Numbered from the stretch's first letter, positions 1-7,667 are shown. The stretch: DNA of 16,412 bases from DATCRE01 sp035493595 (GCA_035493595.1 DATJHZ010000495.1:1-16412), one strand, 5' to 3'. The notes: generated by a model not told the origin, from the sequence alone. Numbers and translations are program-made.

Positions 1-1
1 T

Positions 2-310
2 TTTGGCGTCCAGTTTTACCGTGACAAAATTCAAGAACAGATTGATGAATCCAACCGCGCACTAAGTGCTGTTGAACGCCAGCAACAACGTTTCTCTAAT
101 CAGAACCGCGACCTGAATATGAAACTTGAAGATAACAAGCGCGAGAAGATCCAACTTGAAAAATCGCTTGTTGACAACAAGACAGAATATGAAACTCTGT
201 TAAAGAAAATAGAAAAGAATAAAAAAGATCAGGACTCACTGATTACTTCTAACGAGCAGATTAAAAAAGTAATTGAAGCACAGAAGGCGAGACAGGGTAA
301 AGTGAATTGA
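2..310 (+). CDS. C-terminal part of an unrecognised coiled-coil protein (5' end outside window)
   Basis: An open frame runs from the window edge to a TGA at 308-310 and reads through upstream of the first ATG (119), so this is the tail of a longer gene rather than a 63-residue protein. The roughly 102 visible residues are almost entirely charged or polar (K, E, Q, N, D, R), with leucine or isoleucine at heptad-like spacing and no proline after the start, as in a long alpha-helical coiled coil. No cysteine, membrane segment or catalytic motif is visible in this part. The family cannot be named from the tail alone; it could be the stalk of an envelope or cytoskeletal protein. It converges with the lipoprotein gene at 338-895, with 27 bases between the stop codons. 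Confidence 0.7.
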   Translation, partial: FGVQFYRDKIQEQIDESNRALSAVERQQQRFSNQNRDLNMKLEDNKREKIQLEKSLVDNKTEYETLLKKIEKNKKDQDSLITSNEQIKKVIEAQKARQGKVN

Positions 311-337
311 ATAAAAATTCACCCTCATTGCTATTGT

Positions 338-895
338 TTACTTTATGTCTAATTTTTCCTTATTAAGAATCCATTGGTAAGTTACAGTGTCATAAAGTGA
401 CGCATCATTAGGCCACTGCACATAACTCTTCATCTTCAAAAATTCATCCACCTCTCCCTTAACCATTTTCTCAAACAGAAACTCTCCTTTTGCTTTGGCG
501 TCTTGTTCAGCGAGAATAGGCGTTACAAAAATTTCTCTGAATCCCTCTAATGTATAATTCTCGCCAAGCTTAAAGTATCCTCCCACAGCTCGTCTCTCCT
601 CAACTCTATTCCCTGGCCTCAACATTAAAAAATAATTTACACCCTTTTCATTCTTATAAAATTTGTCGATAGAAAATCTCCTTAGTGTTTTTGGGTCAGA
701 ATAAAATGAACGGTGCTCAGGTTTAAAGCGATCTTTCATGAGTGTATAAGGAGGAGCAATAAAAATATAGTTTATAATACTTGCCTGTATGGAATCACAC
801 TGAGATGCATCATAATAGTCAGCAACGTCATAATTGTTTTTCATTGAACAGCCTGCAATTGAAAGTACTGATATGATAATTAAGAGGTACTTCAT
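338..895 (-). CDS. small lipoprotein, function unknown
   Basis: The 185-residue product starts with a short hydrophobic signal (residues 1-15) ending in the lipobox S-I-A-G-C, so Cys16 should be lipidated and the protein anchored in the envelope. The mature part is mixed alpha/beta with no repeats or cysteine pair. I do not recognise the family. The ATG at 893-895 follows directly on the signal-peptide coding and is the natural start. The gene lies downstream of the 642-residue lipoprotein gene on the same strand, but a strong terminator (929-960) separates them. It therefore needs its own promoter in the short 896-928 gap, or depends on read-through. No clear TAnnTTTG element was seen there. 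Confidence 0.75.
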   Translation of the reverse strand: MKYLLIIISVLSIAGCSMKNNYDVADYYDASQCDSIQASIINYIFIAPPYTLMKDRFKPEHRSFYSDPKTLRRFSIDKFYKNEKGVNYFLMLRPGNRVEERRAVGGYFKLGENYTLEGFREIFVTPILAEQDAKAKGEFLFEKMVKGEVDEFLKMKSYVQWPNDASLYDTVTYQWILNKEKLDIK

Positions 896-928
896 AGTAA
901 GAAATGAGAGTTATTACAGTGTACGGAC

Positions 929-960
929 AAAAAAAGATCGGAACCTCATGGTTCCGATCT
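929..960 (-). terminator. Rho-independent terminator after the beta-helix lipoprotein gene
   Basis: A perfect 11-bp stem (AGATCGGAACC at 935-945 with GGTTCCGATCT at 950-960) closes a 4-base loop. On the minus strand it is followed directly by a run of T (complement of the A run 929-935). It lies 28 bases after the stop of the 989-2917 gene, so transcription of that gene should end here. Confidence 0.9.
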
Positions 961-988
961 AAAATTACTATAAATAAAAGGAAATAAT

Positions 989-2917
989 TTAGTTTGAGCT
1001 TGAGCTATAGTCAGTTAATTGAGGGCTCCAGTTAACCCAACCTGTAGTCCAATCTGTAGTACCGAATGCACCGCGGTATGTTACTACTTCAAAGCCTGTG
1101 AAGCCTGTGAAGTCAGCACCAGTAGTTAATAATGAAGATGCCGTAGGAATTAACGTTGGCGTTCCATTTAATGGTTCGAATACAGTTGAGCTAAGACCTG
1201 TATCAGACCATTTTGCTTTCACAGTATTTAGACCATTAAACCATAACACTGGGCTTGTATTGTTAATTTGTTTTTCACCCTGATTAGCAGCTGTTGAGTA
1301 AGCAAATACACCATTTGTAAATGCACCTTCTCCACCAGCAACTACACGACCGATAGGATTATTTGGATGTTTGCTTCCAGCAGCAGATAGGCCAAGTACA
1401 GTTTGCTCATCTGTTGTAGCTGCTGAACCAAAACCATTTGCACCCCAACCTTCTACACCAGCCAAGATGTTGTTCTTTAAAACTAAATCTCCATTTGTAG
1501 CATTTGCAATTGTTCCAGGGCTTCCCAATTGGTTGTCAATATAGATACCATTAGGATAAGCTGTGATAATAGAATTTATAATATCCTGCTGTGCATTTCT
1601 TCTGATCTGTGCACCATTCTGGAATTGAAGATTGATTGTTGAGCCACTGGTAGCTTTACCACCAATGATTGTCATGTTAGAAAATTGGGCAGCTGTTATC
1701 GGAGTATTTGATGATCCATTCGCATCATTATCACACTCAAAACCATTAGATCCTGATTGGTCAGCAATACTCTTATCGCGAATACCAAGGCCATATTGAA
1801 CTTTGCCACTGAAGCCATTGTCTGTATCAAAATCATCGTCAATACCTTTGTAAGCAACTAAGTGAGTAGCAGTAACTGTTCCACCAAACCATTCGTATGA
1901 ATCGTCATTAGCATAAGTAACTTGTATATGATCAAGTGTAGTGCCTGAACCTATGCTGCCAAATGTTATACCGTTGATTTCCTGATTAGGATTAATAGGA
2001 TAACCTGCATACTCAACTCGAACATATTTTAATGTACCAGAGTTGTCATCAAGGGCAGGTGATGCTCCACCACCATGGAATCCACCGTAAGCACCTTCTA
2101 GTTCTTCGATGCCGTCTGTTCCAGTAGAAACAGAACCTTTAATATTGTTTGCAGATTTTCCACAAAGTACTACACCACCCCAATCGCCAGAAATGCGTGA
2201 TCCAGGAGATTTTTCTGAAGTAAATATAATCGGCTTGTCTGCAGTACCGATCGCCACTATTTTGCTACCTCTCTGAACAATCAATGTTCCACCAGGTGTG
2301 CCTACTTTACCATAAATAACAGTACCAGCTTCAATAGTAAGTGTTGCTGTTGCTGAGATCGTAGGGGCTACACCAGCGCCTGAATGCTCATCTTTTCCTA
2401 CACGAACAAAACCTACTAATCTATAAATGGTATCCACAGACCAAGTAGTATTTTTTGTGATGTTGCCAGTAACATCTTTAATATATTTGGCTGGCGTAGC
2501 AGTAATTGTAACAGAAAATGTTTTAGAAAGAGATTGTTGATCTTTCTTGTCAGAGGCCTGAAAAGTAATAACAGTAGTAGAACCTACCACAGCATCAGCA
2601 GGGATAGTATATTCTATAGTTACGTCCTTAGTAGTTGCTCCAGCTAGATCAACGTTTGGTAGAGCAGTGCTGGCAGCACCATTCACAGTGATTGCAAGTG
2701 TCTTGCCTCCTTCAGGTGCATCCACTGTAACTATAGTAGTTACTTTTTGACCAGGTGCATTTGAAGTCGTTGTTGAACTTAAACTTACTGTAGGGGCTGC
2801 TGCGTTGCCTGAATCAGAAGAATTACAAGAAGACAAATACGCAACACTCGCTAAAAGTGTGACAATCATAACTGGAAATTTCCAGTTTAGTATTGTCTTA
2901 ATTTTATTTTGTTTCAT
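989..2917 (-). CDS. surface or periplasmic lipoprotein: Ig-like domain plus probable right-handed beta-helix
   Basis: The product is 642 residues from the ATG at 2915-2917; a GTG one codon upstream is less likely. The N-terminus has a positively charged segment, a hydrophobic stretch and the lipobox L-S-S-C (Cys31), predicting a lipid-anchored envelope protein. Residues about 42-140 look like a bacterial Ig-like/cadherin-type beta-sandwich. Residues about 185-500 have the glycine/asparagine/threonine-rich short-strand pattern of a parallel beta-helix (for example T-L-T-I-E-A-G-T-V-I-Y-G and W-G-G-V-V-L-C-G). Three acidic clusters stand out around residues 337-345 (NDDSYEWFGG), 358-366 (GIDDDFDTD) and 394-398 (ECDND), possible metal-binding loops. 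No SusD-like or type IX sorting domain is visible at the end. It lies directly downstream of the TonB-dependent receptor, shares its predicted operator type, and has its own terminator. A role as the partner of that receptor is inference. Confidence 0.8.
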   Translation of the reverse strand: MKQNKIKTILNWKFPVMIVTLLASVAYLSSCNSSDSGNAAAPTVSLSSTTTSNAPGQKVTTIVTVDAPEGGKTLAITVNGAASTALPNVDLAGATTKDVTIEYTIPADAVVGSTTVITFQASDKKDQQSLSKTFSVTITATPAKYIKDVTGNITKNTTWSVDTIYRLVGFVRVGKDEHSGAGVAPTISATATLTIEAGTVIYGKVGTPGGTLIVQRGSKIVAIGTADKPIIFTSEKSPGSRISGDWGGVVLCGKSANNIKGSVSTGTDGIEELEGAYGGFHGGGASPALDDNSGTLKYVRVEYAGYPINPNQEINGITFGSIGSGTTLDHIQVTYANDDSYEWFGGTVTATHLVAYKGIDDDFDTDNGFSGKVQYGLGIRDKSIADQSGSNGFECDNDANGSSNTPITAAQFSNMTIIGGKATSGSTINLQFQNGAQIRRNAQQDIINSIITAYPNGIYIDNQLGSPGTIANATNGDLVLKNNILAGVEGWGANGFGSAATTDEQTVLGLSAAGSKHPNNPIGRVVAGGEGAFTNGVFAYSTAANQGEKQINNTSPVLWFNGLNTVKAKWSDTGLSSTVFEPLNGTPTLIPTASSLLTTGADFTGFTGFEVVTYRGAFGTTDWTTGWVNWSPQLTDYSSSSN

Positions 2918-2951
2918 CACAATATTTTTGGTTTAGTTTTTAAACTCGGGA

Positions 2952-2985
2952 CAAACCTACGATCCGTGTATTACCTGAATGTTAA
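2952..2985 (-). promoter_or_regulatory. promoter and PHO-box-like operator of the beta-helix lipoprotein gene
   Basis: On the minus strand, TAGGTTTG (2959-2952) is an exact match to the Bacteroidota -7 consensus TAnnTTTG, about 35 bases before the ATG. Nine bases further upstream is TTAACA-N5-GTAATA (2985-2969), two half-sites with an 11-bp period. The same box at the same 9-base distance occurs at the TonB receptor promoter. The box occupies the place of a -33 element, as expected for an activator-dependent promoter of the PhoB/PhoP class. Confidence 0.65.
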
Positions 2986-3011
2986 AGCAAATCGAACTTT
3001 TCTTTATGCTT

Positions 3012-3028
3012 GTTGAATGGCATTCAAC
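3012..3028. promoter_or_regulatory. 17-bp perfect palindrome
   Basis: GTTGAATG-G-CATTCAAC is a perfect inverted repeat with 8-bp arms and a single central base. It sits between the receptor's terminator (3040-3076) and the lipoprotein promoter (2952-2985), roughly 80 bases upstream of the predicted transcription start. A 9-bp direct repeat AACTTTTCT (2995-3003 and 3026-3034, exactly 31 bp apart) overlaps its edge. It may be a site for a dimeric regulator, but no function can be assigned. Confidence 0.4.
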
Positions 3029-3039
3029 TTTTCTAAATG

Positions 3040-3076
3040 AAAAAAGCACCTGATTGCCTCACAACCAGATGCTTTT
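3040..3076 (-). terminator. Rho-independent terminator of the TonB receptor gene
   Basis: On the minus strand AAAAGCATCTG pairs with CAGGTGCTTTT, 11 bp including one G-T wobble, around a 13-base loop and runs into six T. It starts 24 bases after the receptor stop codon. It separates the receptor from the following lipoprotein gene into two transcription units. Confidence 0.8.
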
Positions 3077-3100
3077 GCCCTACATTCTCCTGAACGAATT

Positions 3101-5896
3101 CTAGAGAAGCTTCCAGGTAAATCCTAATGAGAAGACCTGTCCTGGTTTATATTTCTGTACAGTTTGATCCTTAGAGCGGTCAAACTTGCCATCATCATTT
3201 CCATCTTGCAAGAATGTTACTGGTTGATTGAGAATATCTGTAACACCACCTTTTAACTGTAATCGCTCTCCAATCTGTTTGCTGAAAGTAAGATCGAGAA
3301 CACCCCTTGGCATAGTATAAACATCCTTGTAAGATTTATTCCCTACAAATACAATGCTTCTTCCAACGATGTTGTAAAGCAAATTAACCTGCCAACCAGA
3401 TTCTTGTGAGTTGTAAAAAATTCCTGAATTTATAACGTAAGGAGCTTGTCCTTGCATAGGTCTTGAAGACTTTCTTCCAACAGTATCTGTTGCATAAAGT
3501 TTAACAGTGCTCTTAATAAATGTTGCGTTAAACATTAAACTTATATTATTCAGCAATTTCGAGTCGGCAAGACCACTTAAGGATTTCTTTATCTCAACCT
3601 CAGCACCTAAAGAATTGGCATAGTTTGCATTCTTGAAGAAAATCTGTTTCAAGCCACCGCCTGGACTATTAATATCTACTAAAGTTTCGATAGGGTCTTT
3701 GAAGTGTTTAGAAAATAATCCAAACGTTACCATCTCTGTTTTGCTTGGATAATACTCCCATCTCAAATCAATATTTTGAATTGTGGCCGTTCGCAAAGCT
3801 GGATTTCCTCTGTATAAGAAATTGAAATTGAAATCAAAATAGGAGAATGGTGCCAGCTCGCGGAATTCAGGTCTGTTCAAAGTTTTACTATAAGCTGCTC
3901 TCACTAGCATTTTGTCCGTGAAGTTATAGCTTAGATTTCCTGAAGGCAGAATGCGATTAATTTGATTTTTTGGATTAACTGGTGCAGGTATAAAATCATC
4001 ATAGCTATGAAGCTGTTGTAAGTTATTTTCAACACGCGCTCCTGCATCCAGCTTAATCTTTTTAGTAAACGGGATTGAAGTCATTAAGTAGTATGCTAAC
4101 AGATTATTGGATGCTCTGTAACTATCCTTTTTATAAGTCAATTCACCCAATTGGATTCCAGTTGTGTTATTTATGTTTTGTGGTTGAAATAATTCTCCAA
4201 TTGTTAAATTCTGGAGGCTATAGTCAAAACTTGCACTTTGCTTGTAACCGATGTTACGAGCGGAGAATGTACGGCTCTTGTTCTCAAAGAAAAAGCCACC
4301 TTTTATTTCAGGATTCCTCAAAGCATCCTCTAAGAAATTGAAACGATGTTTTATTGATAGTCCTCCGGAATAAGCACTCTCGTTTAGCTTAGAATAGAAA
4401 CGACCCAAAGAATTTGGAAGAATAGTATTTGGCACAACAATTTGTGCACCCCCGTTACCATCCAGATTTGTTAGAAATCTTTTGTAGTCTGGTTGGTCAC
4501 GGTATGAATTATTGTAACCAGCAACCCATTCAACTGTTGTTCGCTTGTTAAAGAAGTCGTGGGTACCAAGAAGTTGTCCTGAATAAATCCCTCTATAATA
4601 CTTATCAAAGCCTCCATTCTTTTGCCCTGTACTATTCTCTACACCAGTTCTATCTACATATTGATCTTGCGAACTCTGGTTATAGAGGTTCTTAAATTCG
4701 ATTATGTGATTAGGGTTTAACTTAAACGCCCAATTAAATAAAAATCCAGTTCGCACATATTGATTATACTGTTTATCACTATAGCCATAATTCTGGTCAA
4801 TCTTACTTCCGCTTTCAGTGTAGTCGTTTCTTCTTACAGTATATGTAGCGAATGAATTTGAATAGCTCAACGCACTAATATTGCCAATTTCGACTGATCC
4901 TATTTTAAATTTTTTGTTCACTGTTAAAGTAAAGCGTTGGTCAGGTGAAGCTGTTCCCTTTACTGGTGTCCAAAGATTTTTAAGTGATCGTCCAACATTT
5001 ACGAGGTCGTCACCTTGGGTGTCGCTTGTAACTTTACTTGGGAATTTTGATGGCAAGTCATAAAACCCAGTGTTAAATCCTGTGTTAAATCCTTTATTTT
5101 TTTGCTGATGTAAATAATTCTCGAATGTCGTCCCCACACGAAACTGAGTACTATAGTCTAAAATAATTCCATTCTCGTCAGGGATGCTTTTTGTAAAGAC
5201 TTTCACAACACCACCAGCAAAATCACCTGGTAAATCAGCTGACGCACTTTTAAAAATAAGCATGCGATCAAGCTGACTGCTTGGAATCATTGCGAACGAG
5301 AACGAGCGAACATCAGTTTCAAGACTTGGCGCATATGCATTGTGAAGTAAAACTGGATTATAACGTGTTGAGAGACCACGGATCTGTACAAATTGATTGT
5401 CTACTATTGTAATTCCCGGAACTCTGCGTAGTACTTGTGCCGCATCTCTGTCTAATGATCTTGATATTTGTTCAGCTGTAATTCCTGATACAACTAACTT
5501 TGATTCTTTGATAGAACGGAGTAATTCAAAATCTGTATCGGTTTGTCTTTTGGCTTGAATTACAATTTCCTGAAGCTGTGACGATTCTTCTGCTAATGGT
5601 ATTTCAAGATTCACTCTTTTAGCATCTTCAACTACTACATCCGTAATAAGGTTTGTCTTATAAGTAATAAATGAAACCTGAACATTATACGTACCTGCGG
5701 CTAATTTAGAAATCTCAAATTTGCCTTCAACATCGGTAGAAGCGCCTGTGCTTGTACCCTGTATTAATACGTTGGCACCAATAATAGCCTCTCCTGTTAC
5801 AGCATCTTTTACAACACCAGTAATAGAGCCTTGACCAAACGTCAATGCCGATGTAAACATTAATGATAGTAGCGATAGTAGAATTCTCCGCAGCAT
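3101..5896 (-). CDS. TonB-dependent outer-membrane receptor with CarboxypepD_reg-like N-terminal domain
   Basis: The 931-residue product is an outer-membrane beta-barrel that imports a substrate using TonB/ExbBD energy. A signal peptide (residues 1-22, ending F-G-Q) is followed by a carboxypeptidase-regulatory-like beta-sandwich (about 24-105, beginning SITGVVKDAVTGE), a plug domain (about 110-240, with the conserved A-A-Q-V-L-R-R-V-P-G-I and V-Q-I-R-G-L-S-T-R-Y-N) and a barrel to the C-terminus with aromatic-rich alternating strands. The architecture is SusC-like, but no SusD gene is adjacent. A TTG 21 bases upstream (5915-5917) keeps the frame open, but that TTG belongs to the predicted -7 promoter element, so the ATG at 5894-5896 is the better start. 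The substrate is not known from sequence; the operator suggests phosphate or another limiting nutrient. Confidence 0.92.
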   Translation of the reverse strand: MLRRILLSLLSLMFTSALTFGQGSITGVVKDAVTGEAIIGANVLIQGTSTGASTDVEGKFEISKLAAGTYNVQVSFITYKTNLITDVVVEDAKRVNLEIPLAEESSQLQEIVIQAKRQTDTDFELLRSIKESKLVVSGITAEQISRSLDRDAAQVLRRVPGITIVDNQFVQIRGLSTRYNPVLLHNAYAPSLETDVRSFSFAMIPSSQLDRMLIFKSASADLPGDFAGGVVKVFTKSIPDENGIILDYSTQFRVGTTFENYLHQQKNKGFNTGFNTGFYDLPSKFPSKVTSDTQGDDLVNVGRSLKNLWTPVKGTASPDQRFTLTVNKKFKIGSVEIGNISALSYSNSFATYTVRRNDYTESGSKIDQNYGYSDKQYNQYVRTGFLFNWAFKLNPNHIIEFKNLYNQSSQDQYVDRTGVENSTGQKNGGFDKYYRGIYSGQLLGTHDFFNKRTTVEWVAGYNNSYRDQPDYKRFLTNLDGNGGAQIVVPNTILPNSLGRFYSKLNESAYSGGLSIKHRFNFLEDALRNPEIKGGFFFENKSRTFSARNIGYKQSASFDYSLQNLTIGELFQPQNINNTTGIQLGELTYKKDSYRASNNLLAYYLMTSIPFTKKIKLDAGARVENNLQQLHSYDDFIPAPVNPKNQINRILPSGNLSYNFTDKMLVRAAYSKTLNRPEFRELAPFSYFDFNFNFLYRGNPALRTATIQNIDLRWEYYPSKTEMVTFGLFSKHFKDPIETLVDINSPGGGLKQIFFKNANYANSLGAEVEIKKSLSGLADSKLLNNISLMFNATFIKSTVKLYATDTVGRKSSRPMQGQAPYVINSGIFYNSQESGWQVNLLYNIVGRSIVFVGNKSYKDVYTMPRGVLDLTFSKQIGERLQLKGGVTDILNQPVTFLQDGNDDGKFDRSKDQTVQKYKPGQVFSLGFTWKLL

Positions 5897-5914
5897 AATA
5901 GTATTTCTTTGCTG

Positions 5915-5970
5915 CAAAGGTCACGCTCTAATATTACCTGATGGGAACGCCTATGTTACGAAATTGTTAA
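5915..5970 (-). promoter_or_regulatory. TonB receptor promoter with four 11-bp-spaced PHO-box-like half-sites
   Basis: Reading the minus strand, half-sites TTAACA (5970-5965), GTAACA (5959-5954), GTTCCC (5948-5943, poor) and GTAATA (5937-5932) recur at an exact 11-bp period. Nine bases after the last one comes GACCTTTG (5922-5915), one mismatch from the -7 consensus TAnnTTTG. Tandem 11-bp repeats next to the -10/-7 element are the hallmark of OmpR-family response regulators such as PhoB and PhoP. Which regulator binds here is inference. Confidence 0.6.
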
Positions 5971-6062
5971 AGTGTTAACATTGAAATGATACTTTCTAAA
6001 TCATTCCAATATGCGTTCTTTGAGTTCTTTAAAGATTATCAACTACTTACTAACACACGTTC

Positions 6063-6110
6063 AGTTACAGAATTGTTATCTGCTTTAAAATATTTTTACT
6101 GAATTGTTAA
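6063..6110 (-). promoter_or_regulatory. two distal TAACA-N5-GTAA operator pairs
   Basis: ATAACA-N5-GTAACT (6079-6063) and TTAACA-N5-GTAAAA (6110-6094) repeat the half-site pair found at the receptor promoter, on the same strand. They lie 31 bp apart, close to three helical turns, in the gap between moxR and the receptor gene. Both share the spacer start ATTC with the proximal copy's ATTTC. They may be upstream activator sites for the receptor gene. Confidence 0.45.
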
Positions 6111-6137
6111 GTGTACCTACAGTACAATCTCCAAATG

Positions 6138-7124
6138 TTATTTGCTGATAGGCACCTTATTCAAAATAGCTTTAATGATATCAGACGTCTTGATGTTATC
6201 CGCTTCAGCCTCATAATTAAGAATGATCCGGTGGTTCATTACATCCTGGGCGACTTCTTTAATGTCTTCAGGTAAAACATAATCACGGCCTTCCATATAT
6301 GCCAGAGCTTTAGAAGCCAGGTTAAGATTGATACTGGCACGAGGTGATGCTCCAAACTGAATGTATTGAGCCTGTTCTCCTAACTTATAATCCATTGGCT
6401 TACGGGTAGCGTACACCAATTCTATAATATAACGTTCAAGTGATTCTGAGATTTTAACTTTATTAACCTGATCGCGAACAGAGAAAATATCTTCTTTTGT
6501 CAGAATTGTATTCACTGTGAAATCAAATTTCATATTAGAAATACGACGCATGATTTCAAGCTCCTGATCTTTTGATGGGTAGTCAACAAATACTTTCATC
6601 ATAAACCTGTCTACTTGTGCTTCAGGTAGTGGGTAGGTTCCTTCCTGATCAACCGGGTTTTGTGTTGCCATCACCAGGAAAGGTCTGTCTAGTTTAAAGG
6701 TAGTTTCGCCAATTGTTACCTGCTTTTCCTGCATGGCTTCAAGCAATGCCGATTGAACTTTAGCTGGAGAACGGTTTATCTCATCGGCCAGGATAATGTT
6801 GGCGAAAATGGGGCCCTTCTTGACCTCAAACTTACCTTCCTTCTGATTGTATATCATAGTACCCACCAGGTCAGCAGGCAAAAGATCAGGGGTGAACTGG
6901 ATGCGTTGGAAATCAAGGTGAAGAATCTGCGCCAGCGTGCTGATAGTTAGAGTTTTTGCCAACCCTGGAACACCTTCTAACAAAATATGCCCATTAGTAA
7001 AAAGACCTATGAGCAGGCGGTTAACCATATATTCCTGGCCTACCACTACTTTGCCCATTTCTGCAAATACCTCGCTTATCTTCTCTTTATGCTCCTGATG
7101 CTTATCAACTGAAACTACGTCCAT
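6138..7124 (-). CDS. MoxR-family AAA+ ATPase
   Basis: This 328-residue cytoplasmic ATPase belongs to the MoxR/RavA class of chaperone-like AAA+ proteins that help mature or activate partner proteins, often VWA-domain ones. Visible motifs are Walker A GVPGLAKT (51-58), Walker B ILADE (111-115), sensor 1 ATQNP (153-157), an arginine-finger region EAQVDRF (168-174) and a C-terminal lid with FGASPRA. The length is normal for the family. In Bacteroidota the gene is commonly followed by DUF58 and VWA (BatA/BatB) genes; here the next gene is the TonB receptor, so the usual partners must be elsewhere or absent. The ATG at 7122-7124 has only a weak AT-rich leader. Confidence 0.93.
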   Translation of the reverse strand: MDVVSVDKHQEHKEKISEVFAEMGKVVVGQEYMVNRLLIGLFTNGHILLEGVPGLAKTLTISTLAQILHLDFQRIQFTPDLLPADLVGTMIYNQKEGKFEVKKGPIFANIILADEINRSPAKVQSALLEAMQEKQVTIGETTFKLDRPFLVMATQNPVDQEGTYPLPEAQVDRFMMKVFVDYPSKDQELEIMRRISNMKFDFTVNTILTKEDIFSVRDQVNKVKISESLERYIIELVYATRKPMDYKLGEQAQYIQFGASPRASINLNLASKALAYMEGRDYVLPEDIKEVAQDVMNHRIILNYEAEADNIKTSDIIKAILNKVPISK

Positions 7125-7318
7125 ACGCTTTTAAAATTTATTACCGATAAAAGTACCGCAATAATAAAGATTTAGTTTAAAAATTGTGAAGAGAAGGTCG
7201 GTTAAAGGGTTTAAAGTTCATTGTTTAAGGTTGGATTTGTCACAGGTTGCCGAAACACCGATCGCTGGCATAAGCCAATAGTGATAAATTGGAAGATGGC
7301 AAATGAATTGGCAGGAAG

Positions 7319-7537
7319 CTAAACTTTGCGATAATGAACCTGACCGTTGGGTTTGGTAAGGCGCAATTTGCCTTCTTTGAACATGACCTCAGCTACAAAA
7401 ACGACTTGTTGAATAAGTCCGGGCCAATTGTCTTTATCTATTTTACGTGCTACATCGGCCGGAACAAATGTTTTCTCGGGACCGCACTCCTCAGCCACCT
7501 TTAAAATTGTTTTCCGAATATCCTCAGCGTATTGCAT
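7319..7537 (-). CDS. DUF3253 family small protein
   Basis: The 72-residue protein matches the DUF3253 pattern: an N-terminal helix with I-R-K-T-I-L, then F-V-P-A-D-V-A-R-K-I, a conserved tryptophan (D-N-W-P-G-L-I) and a C-terminal G-K-L-R-L-T-K-P-N-G-Q hairpin. The layout suggests a small winged-helix-like fold, but the family's role is unknown. It is cytoplasmic, with no signal peptide. The gene stands alone between moxR and the rluD-like gene, divergent from the latter. Its start is the ATG at 7535-7537. Confidence 0.8.
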   Translation of the reverse strand: MQYAEDIRKTILKVAEECGPEKTFVPADVARKIDKDNWPGLIQQVVFVAEVMFKEGKLRLTKPNGQVHYRKV

Positions 7538-7667
7538 GAATGATATATTAGGTCACTTAGGCATTGCTAACATCAATTGCCTTAATATTGTTCAAAAATT
7601 AAAAATCGCAGAAATCAGACCAGTTAGTCATGGCTTAAAAATGATGACATCAGTTTAATTTGCGCAC

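Noticed and set aside
989..2917. The large lipoprotein as a SusD homologue or type IX secretion cargo
   Set aside because: It lacks the helical TPR-like body of SusD and has no recognisable C-terminal sorting domain; the pattern is beta-helix with a lipobox.
4075..4341. Plus-strand open frames inside the receptor gene (also 1098-1283, 4881-5063) and similar antisense frames elsewhere
   Set aside because: They are antisense to strongly supported genes, have no recognisable protein features, and show amino-acid compositions typical of shadow frames.
5971..5981. Fifth TTAACA half-site in the receptor operator
   Set aside because: TTAACA at 5978-5973 is only 8 bp from the next half-site and breaks the 11-bp period; it may be chance in AT-rich DNA.
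7274..7312. GCCAAT...ATTGGC inverted repeat after the DUF3253 gene
   Set aside because: The arms are 6 bp, separated by 27 bases, with no T tract, so a terminator is not supported.
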